A stretch of 6,136 bases of DNA, taken from Spirochaetota bacterium. GTDB taxonomy: Bacteria; Spirochaetota; Spirochaetia; Treponematales; Treponemataceae. Numbering within the stretch: the stretch's first letter is position 1; each line of letters begins with the position of its first letter. The position numbers were made by a program, and so were the translations under genes. The notes under the pieces are model-generated. The model saw nothing but the letters and a program-made list of their open reading frames with translations. It did no database searches and was not told the origin of the DNA. The DNA is taken from NCBI GenBank assembly GCA_022704725.1, contig JAKJFV010000105.1, forward strand, positions 1 through 6,136, written 5' to 3'. Positions 1-5,300 of this stretch are shown piece by piece.

Positions 1-1463
1 CCAGGGGAAAGAACCGCAATTTCTTCCTGATTATAATTATCGCTATGTACTGATAGATATCTTTTCAGGTTAAGCAATAAATCTTTTAAACTGGAATACG
101 GACCCTCATAGCTGATACTCTTTGCCTTGAGCATCGGAATGAGTTTCTCGGTCCCGGTTCCGGCTAGAAGGTGGATGGAGCAGGCTTTGCCTGCGCACTG
201 CGCTAAAGGAATAAAGTCCAACACTTTATCAGTTCCTCCGCAAATCAGGTGTACAGGTTTTTCAAAAGATCCAAGAGCGGCTGCGGCTGCTTCTGGTACA
301 GTTGCAGCTGAATCATTGTAGAAGAGTATTTTTTTATTTTGATTTATATTCCAGCTGTGAAAAAATTCAAGGCGATGAGGAATTCCGGGGAATCCTTTCA
401 TAATATTTTGAATATTTAGAGGTTTAGTTCCAAGAATGTGAAGAATCAATGCAGCGTTAAGGACGTTTTCTCTCATATGCTGTCCCGGGACGATCAAATC
501 CCTAAGGATAATTTCCGGCTCTGAAGTTTTTTTCAGCAGCTCTGTCCCCGTAAGGTTATAAAGATTGCATATTGAATGATGAGCGGGGACAGAGCTCCAT
601 CCTAAACATTCATTATCGATCCATGCCCCCTTTTCCGATAAAGCAGAAAAGGGTGTGTGGGCATATCTTATAACAGTTCCCTTAGTTTCTTTTGCAAAAA
701 CATCTCCCCATTGGTCATCGGCTGCACAAATTGTAATATCTGAAGAGTCCTGATCCGCATAAATAAGTTTTTTATCAGCAACATAGGCGTCCATGGAACC
801 ATACCAGTTTTGGTGATCAGGAACAATTTTTGTTAATATACAGATTTTGGGTTTTAAAACCTTTCTTCCCCGTAAATCAGACAGCTGCCAGCTTGACAAT
901 TCTAATACTACTGGAGTGTCTTGAGTAGTTTTATCCAAAAAAGTAAGAGGGCTGACGGTAATATTTCCCCCTAAAAAGGAAGTATAACCTGCCTGTGTGA
1001 GCCCATAATGAATTGCACTCACTGTTGATGATTTTCCCTTGCTGCCGGTTACCGCAATTATTGGCGCCTTTGTAAAACGCAGAAAAATTGAAATATCAGT
1101 TTCAATATGCTTCGCCGCAGCTAAATACATATTATTATCAAATTTTACACCGGGGTTTTTTATAACTACATCGGCCTCAGAAAAATCTCCGATCTCATGT
1201 GTGCCCAATACATACCGGATGCGGCTTTGATCAATTTCAGGATCCTTTTCAAGTGCATCCAAGGTACTGCGCAGCTGATCCTCCGTTTTCATATCGGTTA
1301 TGGTCAGGTAAGCCCCATGTTTTGCAAAAAAACGTGCAGAGGCCTCTCCTCCTCCATTAAGCCCAAGTCCCATTATAGTTATTTTCTTATCCTTAATATC
1401 AGCTAACGAAGAAAAAAAACAATCCTTCGAATATTCATGGTGATTCATTGTGGTATCTGTCAT
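1..1463 (-). CDS. murD: UDP-N-acetylmuramoylalanine--D-glutamate ligase (MurD), 3' end cut by window edge
   Basis: Cytoplasmic Mur ligase that adds D-glutamate to UDP-MurNAc-L-alanine using ATP. The frame is open from ATG 1463 to the window edge, giving 487 residues. An N-terminal Rossmann-like segment has GLGLNGGG near residue 32. The ATP-binding loop is TGSKGKSS (139-146). ELSSWQL (188-194) matches the family's ELSSxQL. Lys231 in ADKK is the likely carbamylated lysine. VPGQHMRENVLNAA, NDSAATVPEA (383-392) and the CGGTDKVLDF segment (408-417) are typical of the central and C-terminal domains. The last residues, AVLSP, are the start of the usual C-terminal LSPxxAS motif, so perhaps 30 residues are missing. 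The start is supported by AAGGAG six bases upstream and an ATGA overlap with the preceding gene, which suggests translational coupling. Two copies of the dispersed 12-mer lie inside the gene and encode SSVP (290-293) and GTEL (306-309). The family call is secure; subgroup and taxon are inferred. Confidence 0.95.
   Translation of the reverse strand, partial: MTDTTMNHHEYSKDCFFSSLADIKDKKITIMGLGLNGGGEASARFFAKHGAYLTITDMKTEDQLRSTLDALEKDPEIDQSRIRYVLGTHEIGDFSEADVVIKNPGVKFDNNMYLAAAKHIETDISIFLRFTKAPIIAVTGSKGKSSTVSAIHYGLTQAGYTSFLGGNITVSPLTFLDKTTQDTPVVLELSSWQLSDLRGRKVLKPKICILTKIVPDHQNWYGSMDAYVADKKLIYADQDSSDITICAADDQWGDVFAKETKGTVIRYAHTPFSALSEKGAWIDNECLGWSSVPAHHSICNLYNLTGTELLKKTSEPEIILRDLIVPGQHMRENVLNAALILHILGTKPLNIQNIMKGFPGIPHRLEFFHSWNINQNKKILFYNDSAATVPEAAAAALGSFEKPVHLICGGTDKVLDFIPLAQCAGKACSIHLLAGTGTEKLIPMLKAKSISYEGPYSSLKDLLLNLKRYLSVHSDNYNQEEIAVLSP
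538..549 (+). repeat. Dispersed motif copy 1 (AGCTCTGTCCCC), in murD
   Basis: Full 12-mer followed by G. On the coding strand it reads as codons for GTEL (residues 306-309). Left arm of the inverted pair with copy 2. Confidence 0.9.
585..596 (-). repeat. Dispersed motif copy 2 (GGGGACAGAGCT), in murD
   Basis: Full 12-mer in the opposite orientation, preceded by C. Encodes SSVP (residues 290-293) in murD. Right arm of the inverted pair with copy 1. Confidence 0.9.
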
Positions 1464-2353
1464 GTAGTGCTCCTTGTTTCATAGAATCCTTCAAATAGGT
1501 ATGCACCGCTTGCTACGGCATAAAGTTCGTTAGCGGAAGTATCCCAGAGAATCGTGATTTTGCGTGAATTATCAATATCTTCACTAAGTTTTGCCTGCTG
1601 TACTTCGAGCAGCGGACTACCTTTTTCAAATACACACAGCGCTGCTGTTTCAGAGCCTCCGGAAAGAACGGAGGAAACGAGTGCGGCCGCTGCGCTTGCT
1701 GTAGATGTGGATGCTCCCCGCTTAATTGTTCTTATTGATAGTATTTCTCGGGTTATACTGCGTGAAAAAACAAGATAAACCTTTTTCCCCGAAAAGTTTT
1801 GTCTTATTTTTGTGTAAAACTTAAAAAAAGTATCTGTACTAGTGACAGAGGGGTGCGCACAAATAATATCGGATTTAATATGAAAAGCCGATACACATAC
1901 AGGCTTGTCTTCGACCGAAAAAGTTTCTACTGTTCCAGAAGAATTTTGATCAATTACTTTACCTGAGACTAATGAAAAAGGGCTTCCAAGGGAAAGCTTA
2001 AACTCACGGGATGATATAATTTTTAAAGCTCTGTCCCCGTGCATCGTTTTAAAAACAACTGAGTTTTCTCTGTTTAATTCCCTTGTAATTCTTCCAGAGT
2101 CGAAGGCAAATCTAGCTGCACAAAACAGTCCGTCCAAACTTTCGGCACATTCGTCGCCCGAGGGAAGGAAAAAACGCAAGGTGTTATCGGTTGATAAGAA
2201 TAAGCACGCAGAGGCACCGACTCCGTACCGTCTATCACAGATGCTGTGAGAAATCTGACTAAACAAAGCAGGCTTTATATCAGCATGTTCTGAGACATCT
2301 ATAAGAATAAAGCCATTTCCCCCTACATGAAGCTTAAAGAAATGAATACGCAT
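1460..2353 (-). CDS. DapF-like protein with both catalytic cysteines replaced; probably not an active epimerase
   Basis: A 297-residue protein of about DapF length (family roughly 270-290). N-terminal FFKLHVGGNGFILID (5-19) matches the DapF opening KMHGLGNDFVVID, and ICDRRYGVGA (38-47) matches ICDRRxGIGAD. The active sites are degenerate. Where DapF has MCGNGIRC, this protein has ESLDGLFC, placing Ser72 at the first catalytic cysteine. Where DapF has ERGxGETLACGTGA, it has KRGASTSTASAAAA (211-224), placing Ser220 at the second and losing the GTGA loop. The NPH segment is also changed (AHPSV). The C-terminal YLFEGFYE resembles the family's VFEGE end. AGGAG lies 10 bases before the ATG. The stop overlaps the murD start. 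It sits between murE and murD, so a cell-wall role such as a binding or scaffolding protein is possible but purely inferred. One 12-mer copy encodes GDRA (106-109). Homology is fairly sure; function is unknown. Confidence 0.75.
   Translation of the reverse strand: MRIHFFKLHVGGNGFILIDVSEHADIKPALFSQISHSICDRRYGVGASACLFLSTDNTLRFFLPSGDECAESLDGLFCAARFAFDSGRITRELNRENSVVFKTMHGDRALKIISSREFKLSLGSPFSLVSGKVIDQNSSGTVETFSVEDKPVCVSAFHIKSDIICAHPSVTSTDTFFKFYTKIRQNFSGKKVYLVFSRSITREILSIRTIKRGASTSTASAAAALVSSVLSGGSETAALCVFEKGSPLLEVQQAKLSEDIDNSRKITILWDTSANELYAVASGAYLFEGFYETRSTT
1470..1475 (-). promoter_or_regulatory. Ribosome binding site of murD
   Basis: AAGGAG on the minus strand, six bases before the murD ATG and inside the last codons of the upstream DapF-like gene. 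It fixes the murD start and, with the ATGA overlap, indicates coupled translation of the two genes. Confidence 0.75.
2027..2038 (+). repeat. Dispersed motif copy 3, in the DapF-like gene
   Basis: Full 12-mer AGCTCTGTCCCC followed by G. Encodes GDRA (residues 106-109) on the gene's strand. Confidence 0.9.
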
Positions 2354-2472
2354 ATTAGTGTAACTCCTGGTAACTAAGTTAGAACGCTATATTAGCTATA
2401 CATTTAAATATTTTTTTTCTGTTTGTTTTACGTGCATTACGGTTATTTGAGCGATCGATTGCTAATGATAGC

Positions 2473-2483
2473 AGCTCTGTCCC
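2473..2483 (+). repeat. Dispersed motif copy 4, in the murE/dapF-like spacer
   Basis: 11-mer AGCTCTGTCCC followed by T. It is the only copy between murE and the DapF-like gene, next to a run of seven C. Confidence 0.85.
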
Positions 2484-2564
2484 TCATCCCCCCCTGTAAG
2501 AATTGATATAATCGAATCGATTTCATTAATCTCTAAAACTGCATTGTTGTAGCCCTTAATTCTA

Positions 2565-2729
2565 TCAGTTTGTGATGAATTTTAAAAAAAAATATAGGGC
2601 TTGTTTTGAAATTTTAATAAGAATTATGGTATTGTTTGATATATCAATATTTCGAACAAGTGATGATTCTAATAAAAGTGAAATTTTGTGTTCTCCTTTT
2701 CTTGCGCCATACAGTAATGCGGTAAACAT
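2565..2729 (-). CDS. Small unrecognised ORF directly after murE, possibly the first part of a frameshifted gene
   Basis: A 54-codon ORF (starting MFTALLYGARKGEHK) begins one base after the murE stop codon. AGAAGG, formed by the last murE codons, lies about five bases upstream, so coupled translation is plausible. It ends at TGA 2567-2565. The frame shifted by one base is open across the junction and continues for about 33 codons (DRIKGYNNAVLEINEIDS, then ILTGGDEGQS) to a stop near 2466-2468. A single-base indel would join both parts into roughly 85 residues. The junction lies just after a T9-A4 tract. I do not recognise a family. It could equally be chance reading in a low-complexity spacer; a 62-codon antisense ORF also crosses this region and is equally unsupported. 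Confidence 0.3.
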   Translation of the reverse strand: MFTALLYGARKGEHKISLLLESSLVRNIDISNNTIILIKISKQALYFFLKFITN

Positions 2730-2730
2730 A

Positions 2731-4464
2731 TTACCCTTCTTTGTATCCTATTTCGGCTAGGGCTGCACACGCTTCGATGATTTCATCATAAGGCATAGTA
2801 TAATCTGAATATATAATTGAATTTTCATGAGCTTTTCCTAGTAATAAAACGATATCATCTTTTTGTGCTAATGAAAATGCCTTTCTTATAGCTGTGGGTC
2901 GATCCGGAATTAAATAGAGGGCGGAATCTGATGCATCGCAGTGAAGCTCTGTCCCCTGACAAACCCCAAAGCTATAGGGATTTCTGCATCCTTCTGCTAT
3001 CATGCCTAAAAGTGCTATAGAATCTTCATCCCTAGGATCTTCATCTGTTAATATTACAATATCGCTGTATTGAGCCGCTATTGCACCCTGCTCAGGTCTT
3101 TTTTTAATATCCCTATTACCTCCTGATCCGAAAACAGAGATAATTTTTCCTTTAGCTCTGTCCCTAATAGGAGGATAGATAGTGCTAAATGATGATGGTG
3201 TGTGGGCATAGTCAATTATAACTTCAAAGGGCTGTCCCTTATTTATTTCGGTCATTCTTCCCTTTATGGGTATGAGTCGCCTGATTGAAGCTGAGTAATC
3301 TGTTATCGGTTTTTGAAGTATTTTAGATACAATTATGAGGGCTGTCATCACATTGTATATATTAAAGGCGCCCGGTAGGGGAATAAACACATTAAGCGTT
3401 TCTGATAAAAAATCTGTTCCTTTCAAATCAAAGAAATTTCCATTTTTTACCGGGACAATATTATGGGCTTCCAAGCAGGGGAGTCCGCTTTTATCGGGTA
3501 CTTTAGCCTTTCCTCCAGCTTTGCCAAACGTAGTGATAGCAAAGACCGGTTTTGAGGTTTCTTGAGAAAATGAACGGGCTATGTGATCTTCGTCATTTAC
3601 AACTCCGAAAGAGGGGACAGCGATCTTTTTTCCTCTAATCACTTTATCGTGGTGGTATAAATCAAGAGACTTAAACAAATTAGCTTTGTCAGAAGCATAC
3701 TGCGTAAGGGATCCGTGAAATTCTAAATGTTCATGAGTTACGTTCATTACCGCAACTGCATCATATCTAATGTTCCCGCACCTATTTGTTTTTAATGAAA
3801 GACCATGTGATGAGGATTCTATCACAGCATACTCGCAGTCATTCTGAACCATTTGGAAAAGTTTTTCCTGGATTATTGGCGCTTCCGGAGTAGTTTGATG
3901 CTCAGGATTATCAATAGCTCTGTCCCCAAGCGAATATTGAACAGTTGAGATGAATCCAGCTTTCTTACCTGAAAGAAGTAATAACTGCCAAATAATTGAA
4001 ACTGTACTGCTTTTTCCTTCTGTGCCTGTTATTCCAATGATGCATAATTTCGAAGAAGGCGTATCATAAAAGGCATCAGCTACCGGCGACATTGTAAAAC
4101 GGCTATCTTTCACCTTTATGAAGACAACCGGGCCAAATATAGCATTCAAATCCATTTCTTGATCCATACTTGCACCAAAATTTGCTGTACCGAGACATCT
4201 GTTTACATTTTCATATTGTGATGCTGCTATTAATGCTTCATTGGGTAAATCATCTTGATATATAATTGCTACGGCACCCTTTTCTATTGCTTTAGCAATG
4301 AAAGCATTTCCATGAACATGGGTTCCAGGTAAAGCAAAAAATAAGCTTCCGAGTTTTACATTACGTGAATCGAAGGCAAGGGATGAAATGATTGGATTTA
4401 TTGAAGAGTCTGAGATTGATTCGTACGTAAACGTTTCTATTAACTGAGATAATTGTTTCTGCAT
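2731..4464 (-). CDS. murE: UDP-MurNAc-tripeptide synthetase (MurE), diamino-acid-adding ligase
   Basis: ATP-dependent cytoplasmic ligase that adds the third, diamino, residue to UDP-MurNAc-L-Ala-D-Glu. Counting from ATG 4464, the protein has 577 residues, long for the family (about 490). In order: LAFDSRNV and LFFALPG of the UDP-binding domain; P-loop TGTEGKSS (146-153); TTPEAP; ESSSHGL (217-223, family EVSSHGL); NVTHEHLEFHG; carbamylation-site Lys260 in ASDKANLF; DYAHTP (418-423); VFGSGGNRD; DEDPRDED (474-481); and GKAHE (543-547), usually GKGHE. Extra length lies partly in the N-terminal domain and in a segment before IPDRPTAIRKAF. The specificity motif is EDPR, not the DNPR of meso-DAP enzymes, so lysine or, in a spirochaete, ornithine is the more likely substrate (inference). 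The frame is open upstream to a TTG at 4500, but ATG 4464 gives the family-like N-terminus. Three dispersed-motif copies encode GDRA, RDRA and GTEL. Confidence 0.95.
   Translation of the reverse strand: MQKQLSQLIETFTYESISDSSINPIISSLAFDSRNVKLGSLFFALPGTHVHGNAFIAKAIEKGAVAIIYQDDLPNEALIAASQYENVNRCLGTANFGASMDQEMDLNAIFGPVVFIKVKDSRFTMSPVADAFYDTPSSKLCIIGITGTEGKSSTVSIIWQLLLLSGKKAGFISTVQYSLGDRAIDNPEHQTTPEAPIIQEKLFQMVQNDCEYAVIESSSHGLSLKTNRCGNIRYDAVAVMNVTHEHLEFHGSLTQYASDKANLFKSLDLYHHDKVIRGKKIAVPSFGVVNDEDHIARSFSQETSKPVFAITTFGKAGGKAKVPDKSGLPCLEAHNIVPVKNGNFFDLKGTDFLSETLNVFIPLPGAFNIYNVMTALIIVSKILQKPITDYSASIRRLIPIKGRMTEINKGQPFEVIIDYAHTPSSFSTIYPPIRDRAKGKIISVFGSGGNRDIKKRPEQGAIAAQYSDIVILTDEDPRDEDSIALLGMIAEGCRNPYSFGVCQGTELHCDASDSALYLIPDRPTAIRKAFSLAQKDDIVLLLGKAHENSIIYSDYTMPYDEIIEACAALAEIGYKEG
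2945..2956 (+). repeat. Dispersed motif copy 5, in murE
   Basis: Full 12-mer AGCTCTGTCCCC. Encodes GTEL (residues 504-507 from ATG 4464), within a C-terminal segment that seems longer than in typical MurE. Confidence 0.9.
3154..3164 (+). repeat. Dispersed motif copy 6, in murE
   Basis: 11-mer AGCTCTGTCCC followed by T. Encodes RDRA (residues 434-437), just before the conserved VFGSGGNRD, in sequence that fits the family without a visible insertion. Confidence 0.85.
3916..3927 (+). repeat. Dispersed motif copy 7, in murE
   Basis: Full 12-mer AGCTCTGTCCCC. Encodes GDRA (residues 180-183), between the P-loop region and the TTPEAP motif, at normal family spacing. Confidence 0.9.
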
Positions 4465-4471
4465 AGCGCAT

Positions 4472-4500
4472 ATTGTATACTGAAAAATTGCTTCATACAA
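4472..4500 (-). promoter_or_regulatory. Possible murE promoter giving a leaderless or near-leaderless transcript
   Basis: Minus strand: TTGTAT (4500-4495), a 17-base spacer, then TACAAT (4477-4472, five of six to the sigma70 -10). The -35 match is weak. The predicted start of transcription, 6-7 bases downstream, falls at or beside the A of the murE ATG 4464, for which no Shine-Dalgarno is visible. Confidence 0.35.
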
Positions 4501-4516
4501 GGTAAATCCGAATTAT

Positions 4517-4528
4517 GGGGACAGAGCT
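4517..4528 (-). repeat. Dispersed motif copy 8, upstream of the RAYT gene
   Basis: Full 12-mer GGGGACAGAGCT on the plus strand, followed by TT and nine A. It lies between the divergent murE and RAYT genes, 56 bases before the RAYT ATG. Confidence 0.9.
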
Positions 4529-4584
4529 TAAAAAAAAATCTAACTTATGCAAAAAAACCTCTGGTCTAGGACTATAACTATGTT

Positions 4585-5118
4585 ATGAGAAAGAACCGCC
4601 AAATACAGAAGGGTGCTGTTTACCATGTAAGTGCCCGTATAAATAATAAGGAAATGCTGCTTGAGTCTGAGCATATGAAAGAACTTTTTCAACAGATACT
4701 TATTCGTGCAAAAAAGAAATTTGATTTTATCATAGAAAATTTTGTCATCATGGGTAACCATTATCACTTGATTCTAAGGCCACTGAAAAACGAATCTTTA
4801 TCAAGAATAATGCAGTGGATTATGAGTGTCTTTGCCATGTCTGTAAATAAAAAACTTGGACGTACAGGACATTTATGGGGTGAACGTTATTTTTCCCGCA
4901 TTCTTCATACTCTTCGTCAATATTTATTTGTTTTCAACTATATCGATGAGAATCCCCGAACAGCAGGATTGGTGAAGGCAAATGATATTTGGAAGTATAG
5001 TGGAAAATATCACTATGCAAAAAGAATATTAAGGATAGTTGGAGAGGAGAAACCGTATTTTTTAAGATTATTATCATTCCTTGATGAATATCCGCTGTTG
5101 CCTTCAAGCAGGGCTTAA
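4585..5118 (+). CDS. REP-associated tyrosine transposase (RAYT), Y1/HUH single-strand nuclease family
   Basis: A 177-residue Y1-type transposase of the RAYT group: enzymes related to IS200/IS605 TnpA that cut and join single-stranded DNA through a tyrosine and an HUH metal site, usually single-copy and linked to short dispersed repeats. Seen here: N-terminal GAVYHVSAR (10-18); the metal motif MGNHYHLIL (56-64, His59 and His61); GHLWGERYFS (95-104), a segment typical of RAYTs; and FNYIDENPRTAGLV (117-130) with the presumed catalytic Tyr119. All key residues are present and there is no frameshift, so it is probably active or only recently domesticated. AGGA lies 13 bases before the ATG, a weak ribosome site. 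It is divergent from murE. A GGGGACAGAGCT copy lies 56 bases upstream and an inverted 11-base copy 211 bases downstream, inside iorA. Its likely job is generating or maintaining the dispersed motif (inference). Confidence 0.9.
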   Translation: MRKNRQIQKGAVYHVSARINNKEMLLESEHMKELFQQILIRAKKKFDFIIENFVIMGNHYHLILRPLKNESLSRIMQWIMSVFAMSVNKKLGRTGHLWGERYFSRILHTLRQYLFVFNYIDENPRTAGLVKANDIWKYSGKYHYAKRILRIVGEEKPYFLRLLSFLDEYPLLPSSRA

Positions 5119-5228
5119 TATTTTTTATCCTTATGTCAGCGACTATTATACCTTTCACGAATGTATGAGCAAGTTACTAATGAAACATGGAAACTAAGAA
5201 CATCAAACTCCCGTTCTCATTGTAGTTT

Positions 5229-5250
5229 TGTAAAGAATAAAGTCTTTACA
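5229..5250. promoter_or_regulatory. Perfect 8-bp inverted repeat overlapping the iorA -35 element (operator candidate)
   Basis: TGTAAAGA, six bases (ATAAAG), then TCTTTACA. The right arm contains the -35 hexamer TTTACA, so a bound dimer would compete with or contact RNA polymerase. The half-sites TGTAAA/TTTACA equal those of the TyrR box, but that consensus has a 6-base gap and here the gap is 10, so the regulator is not identified. Confidence 0.5.
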
Positions 5251-5273
5251 GCTTTCGACTCTCTTGGTATACT
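5245..5273 (+). promoter_or_regulatory. Sigma70-type promoter of iorA
   Basis: TTTACA (5245-5250), exactly 17 bases, then TATACT (5268-5273); both hexamers match the consensus in five of six positions. Transcription would start near 5280, leaving a leader of about 20 bases that contains the ribosome site GATGAGG (5286-5292). Confidence 0.75.
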
Positions 5274-5300
5274 CAAACAAATATAGATGAGGTTTTAACG

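Larger units (their letters stand above)
538..596. repeat. Perfect 13-bp inverted pair inside murD
   Basis: AGCTCTGTCCCCG (538-550) and CGGGGACAGAGCT (584-596) are exact reverse complements separated by 33 bases. In the murD mRNA they could form a GC-rich 13-bp stem within the coding region. The arrangement resembles a REPIN (two REP units facing each other) but lacks the usual internal palindromes. There is no U-tract, so it is not a terminator. Confidence 0.8.
2354..2730. other. Spacer between murE and the DapF-like gene
   Basis: This 377-bp gap is unusually large for a cluster in which the next junction overlaps. It holds a possible 54-codon ORF immediately after murE, a further stop-free stretch in another frame (about 2465-2580, minus strand, starting near NSSQTDRIKG and including ILTGGDEGQS), a run of seven G, a run of nine T (minus strand), a copy of the dispersed motif at 2473-2483, and the AGGAG ribosome site of the DapF-like gene (2364-2368). 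I see no convincing terminator. Candidate -10 hexamers near 2385-2400 have no matching -35. Confidence 0.6.

Noticed and set aside
127..321. Plus-strand ORFs inside murD (also 1039-1230 and 1197-1406) and inside the DapF-like gene (1554-1778)
   Set aside because: They are antisense shadows of genes with clear family motifs on the minus strand.
479..486. GCTGTCCC near-match to the dispersed word; others at 3231-3238 and, on the minus strand, 3614-3621
   Set aside because: Three 8-mers are somewhat more than expected, but each encodes part of a conserved Mur ligase segment (VPGQH, KGQPFEVIIDYAHTP) or an otherwise ordinary stretch, and each lacks the central TC. They are not counted as copies.
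2572..2760. 62-codon plus-strand ORF antisense to the murE end
   Set aside because: No ribosome site, no recognisable family, and it overlaps the conserved C-terminal end of murE on the opposite strand.
538..3927. Dispersed word as a CRISPR or tandem array
   Set aside because: Spacing between copies ranges from 35 to over 1400 bases, both orientations occur and most copies are within genes.
4585..5118. RAYT gene as an IS200/IS605 insertion sequence
   Set aside because: No TnpB, no hairpin-flanked subterminal ends and no duplication of a longer element are visible; the GHLWGERYFS segment and length fit a RAYT better.
5104..5128. Possible terminator after the RAYT gene (AAGC-AGG-GCTT followed by T-rich sequence)
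   Set aside because: The stem is only four base pairs and includes the end of the coding sequence, so it is too weak to call.
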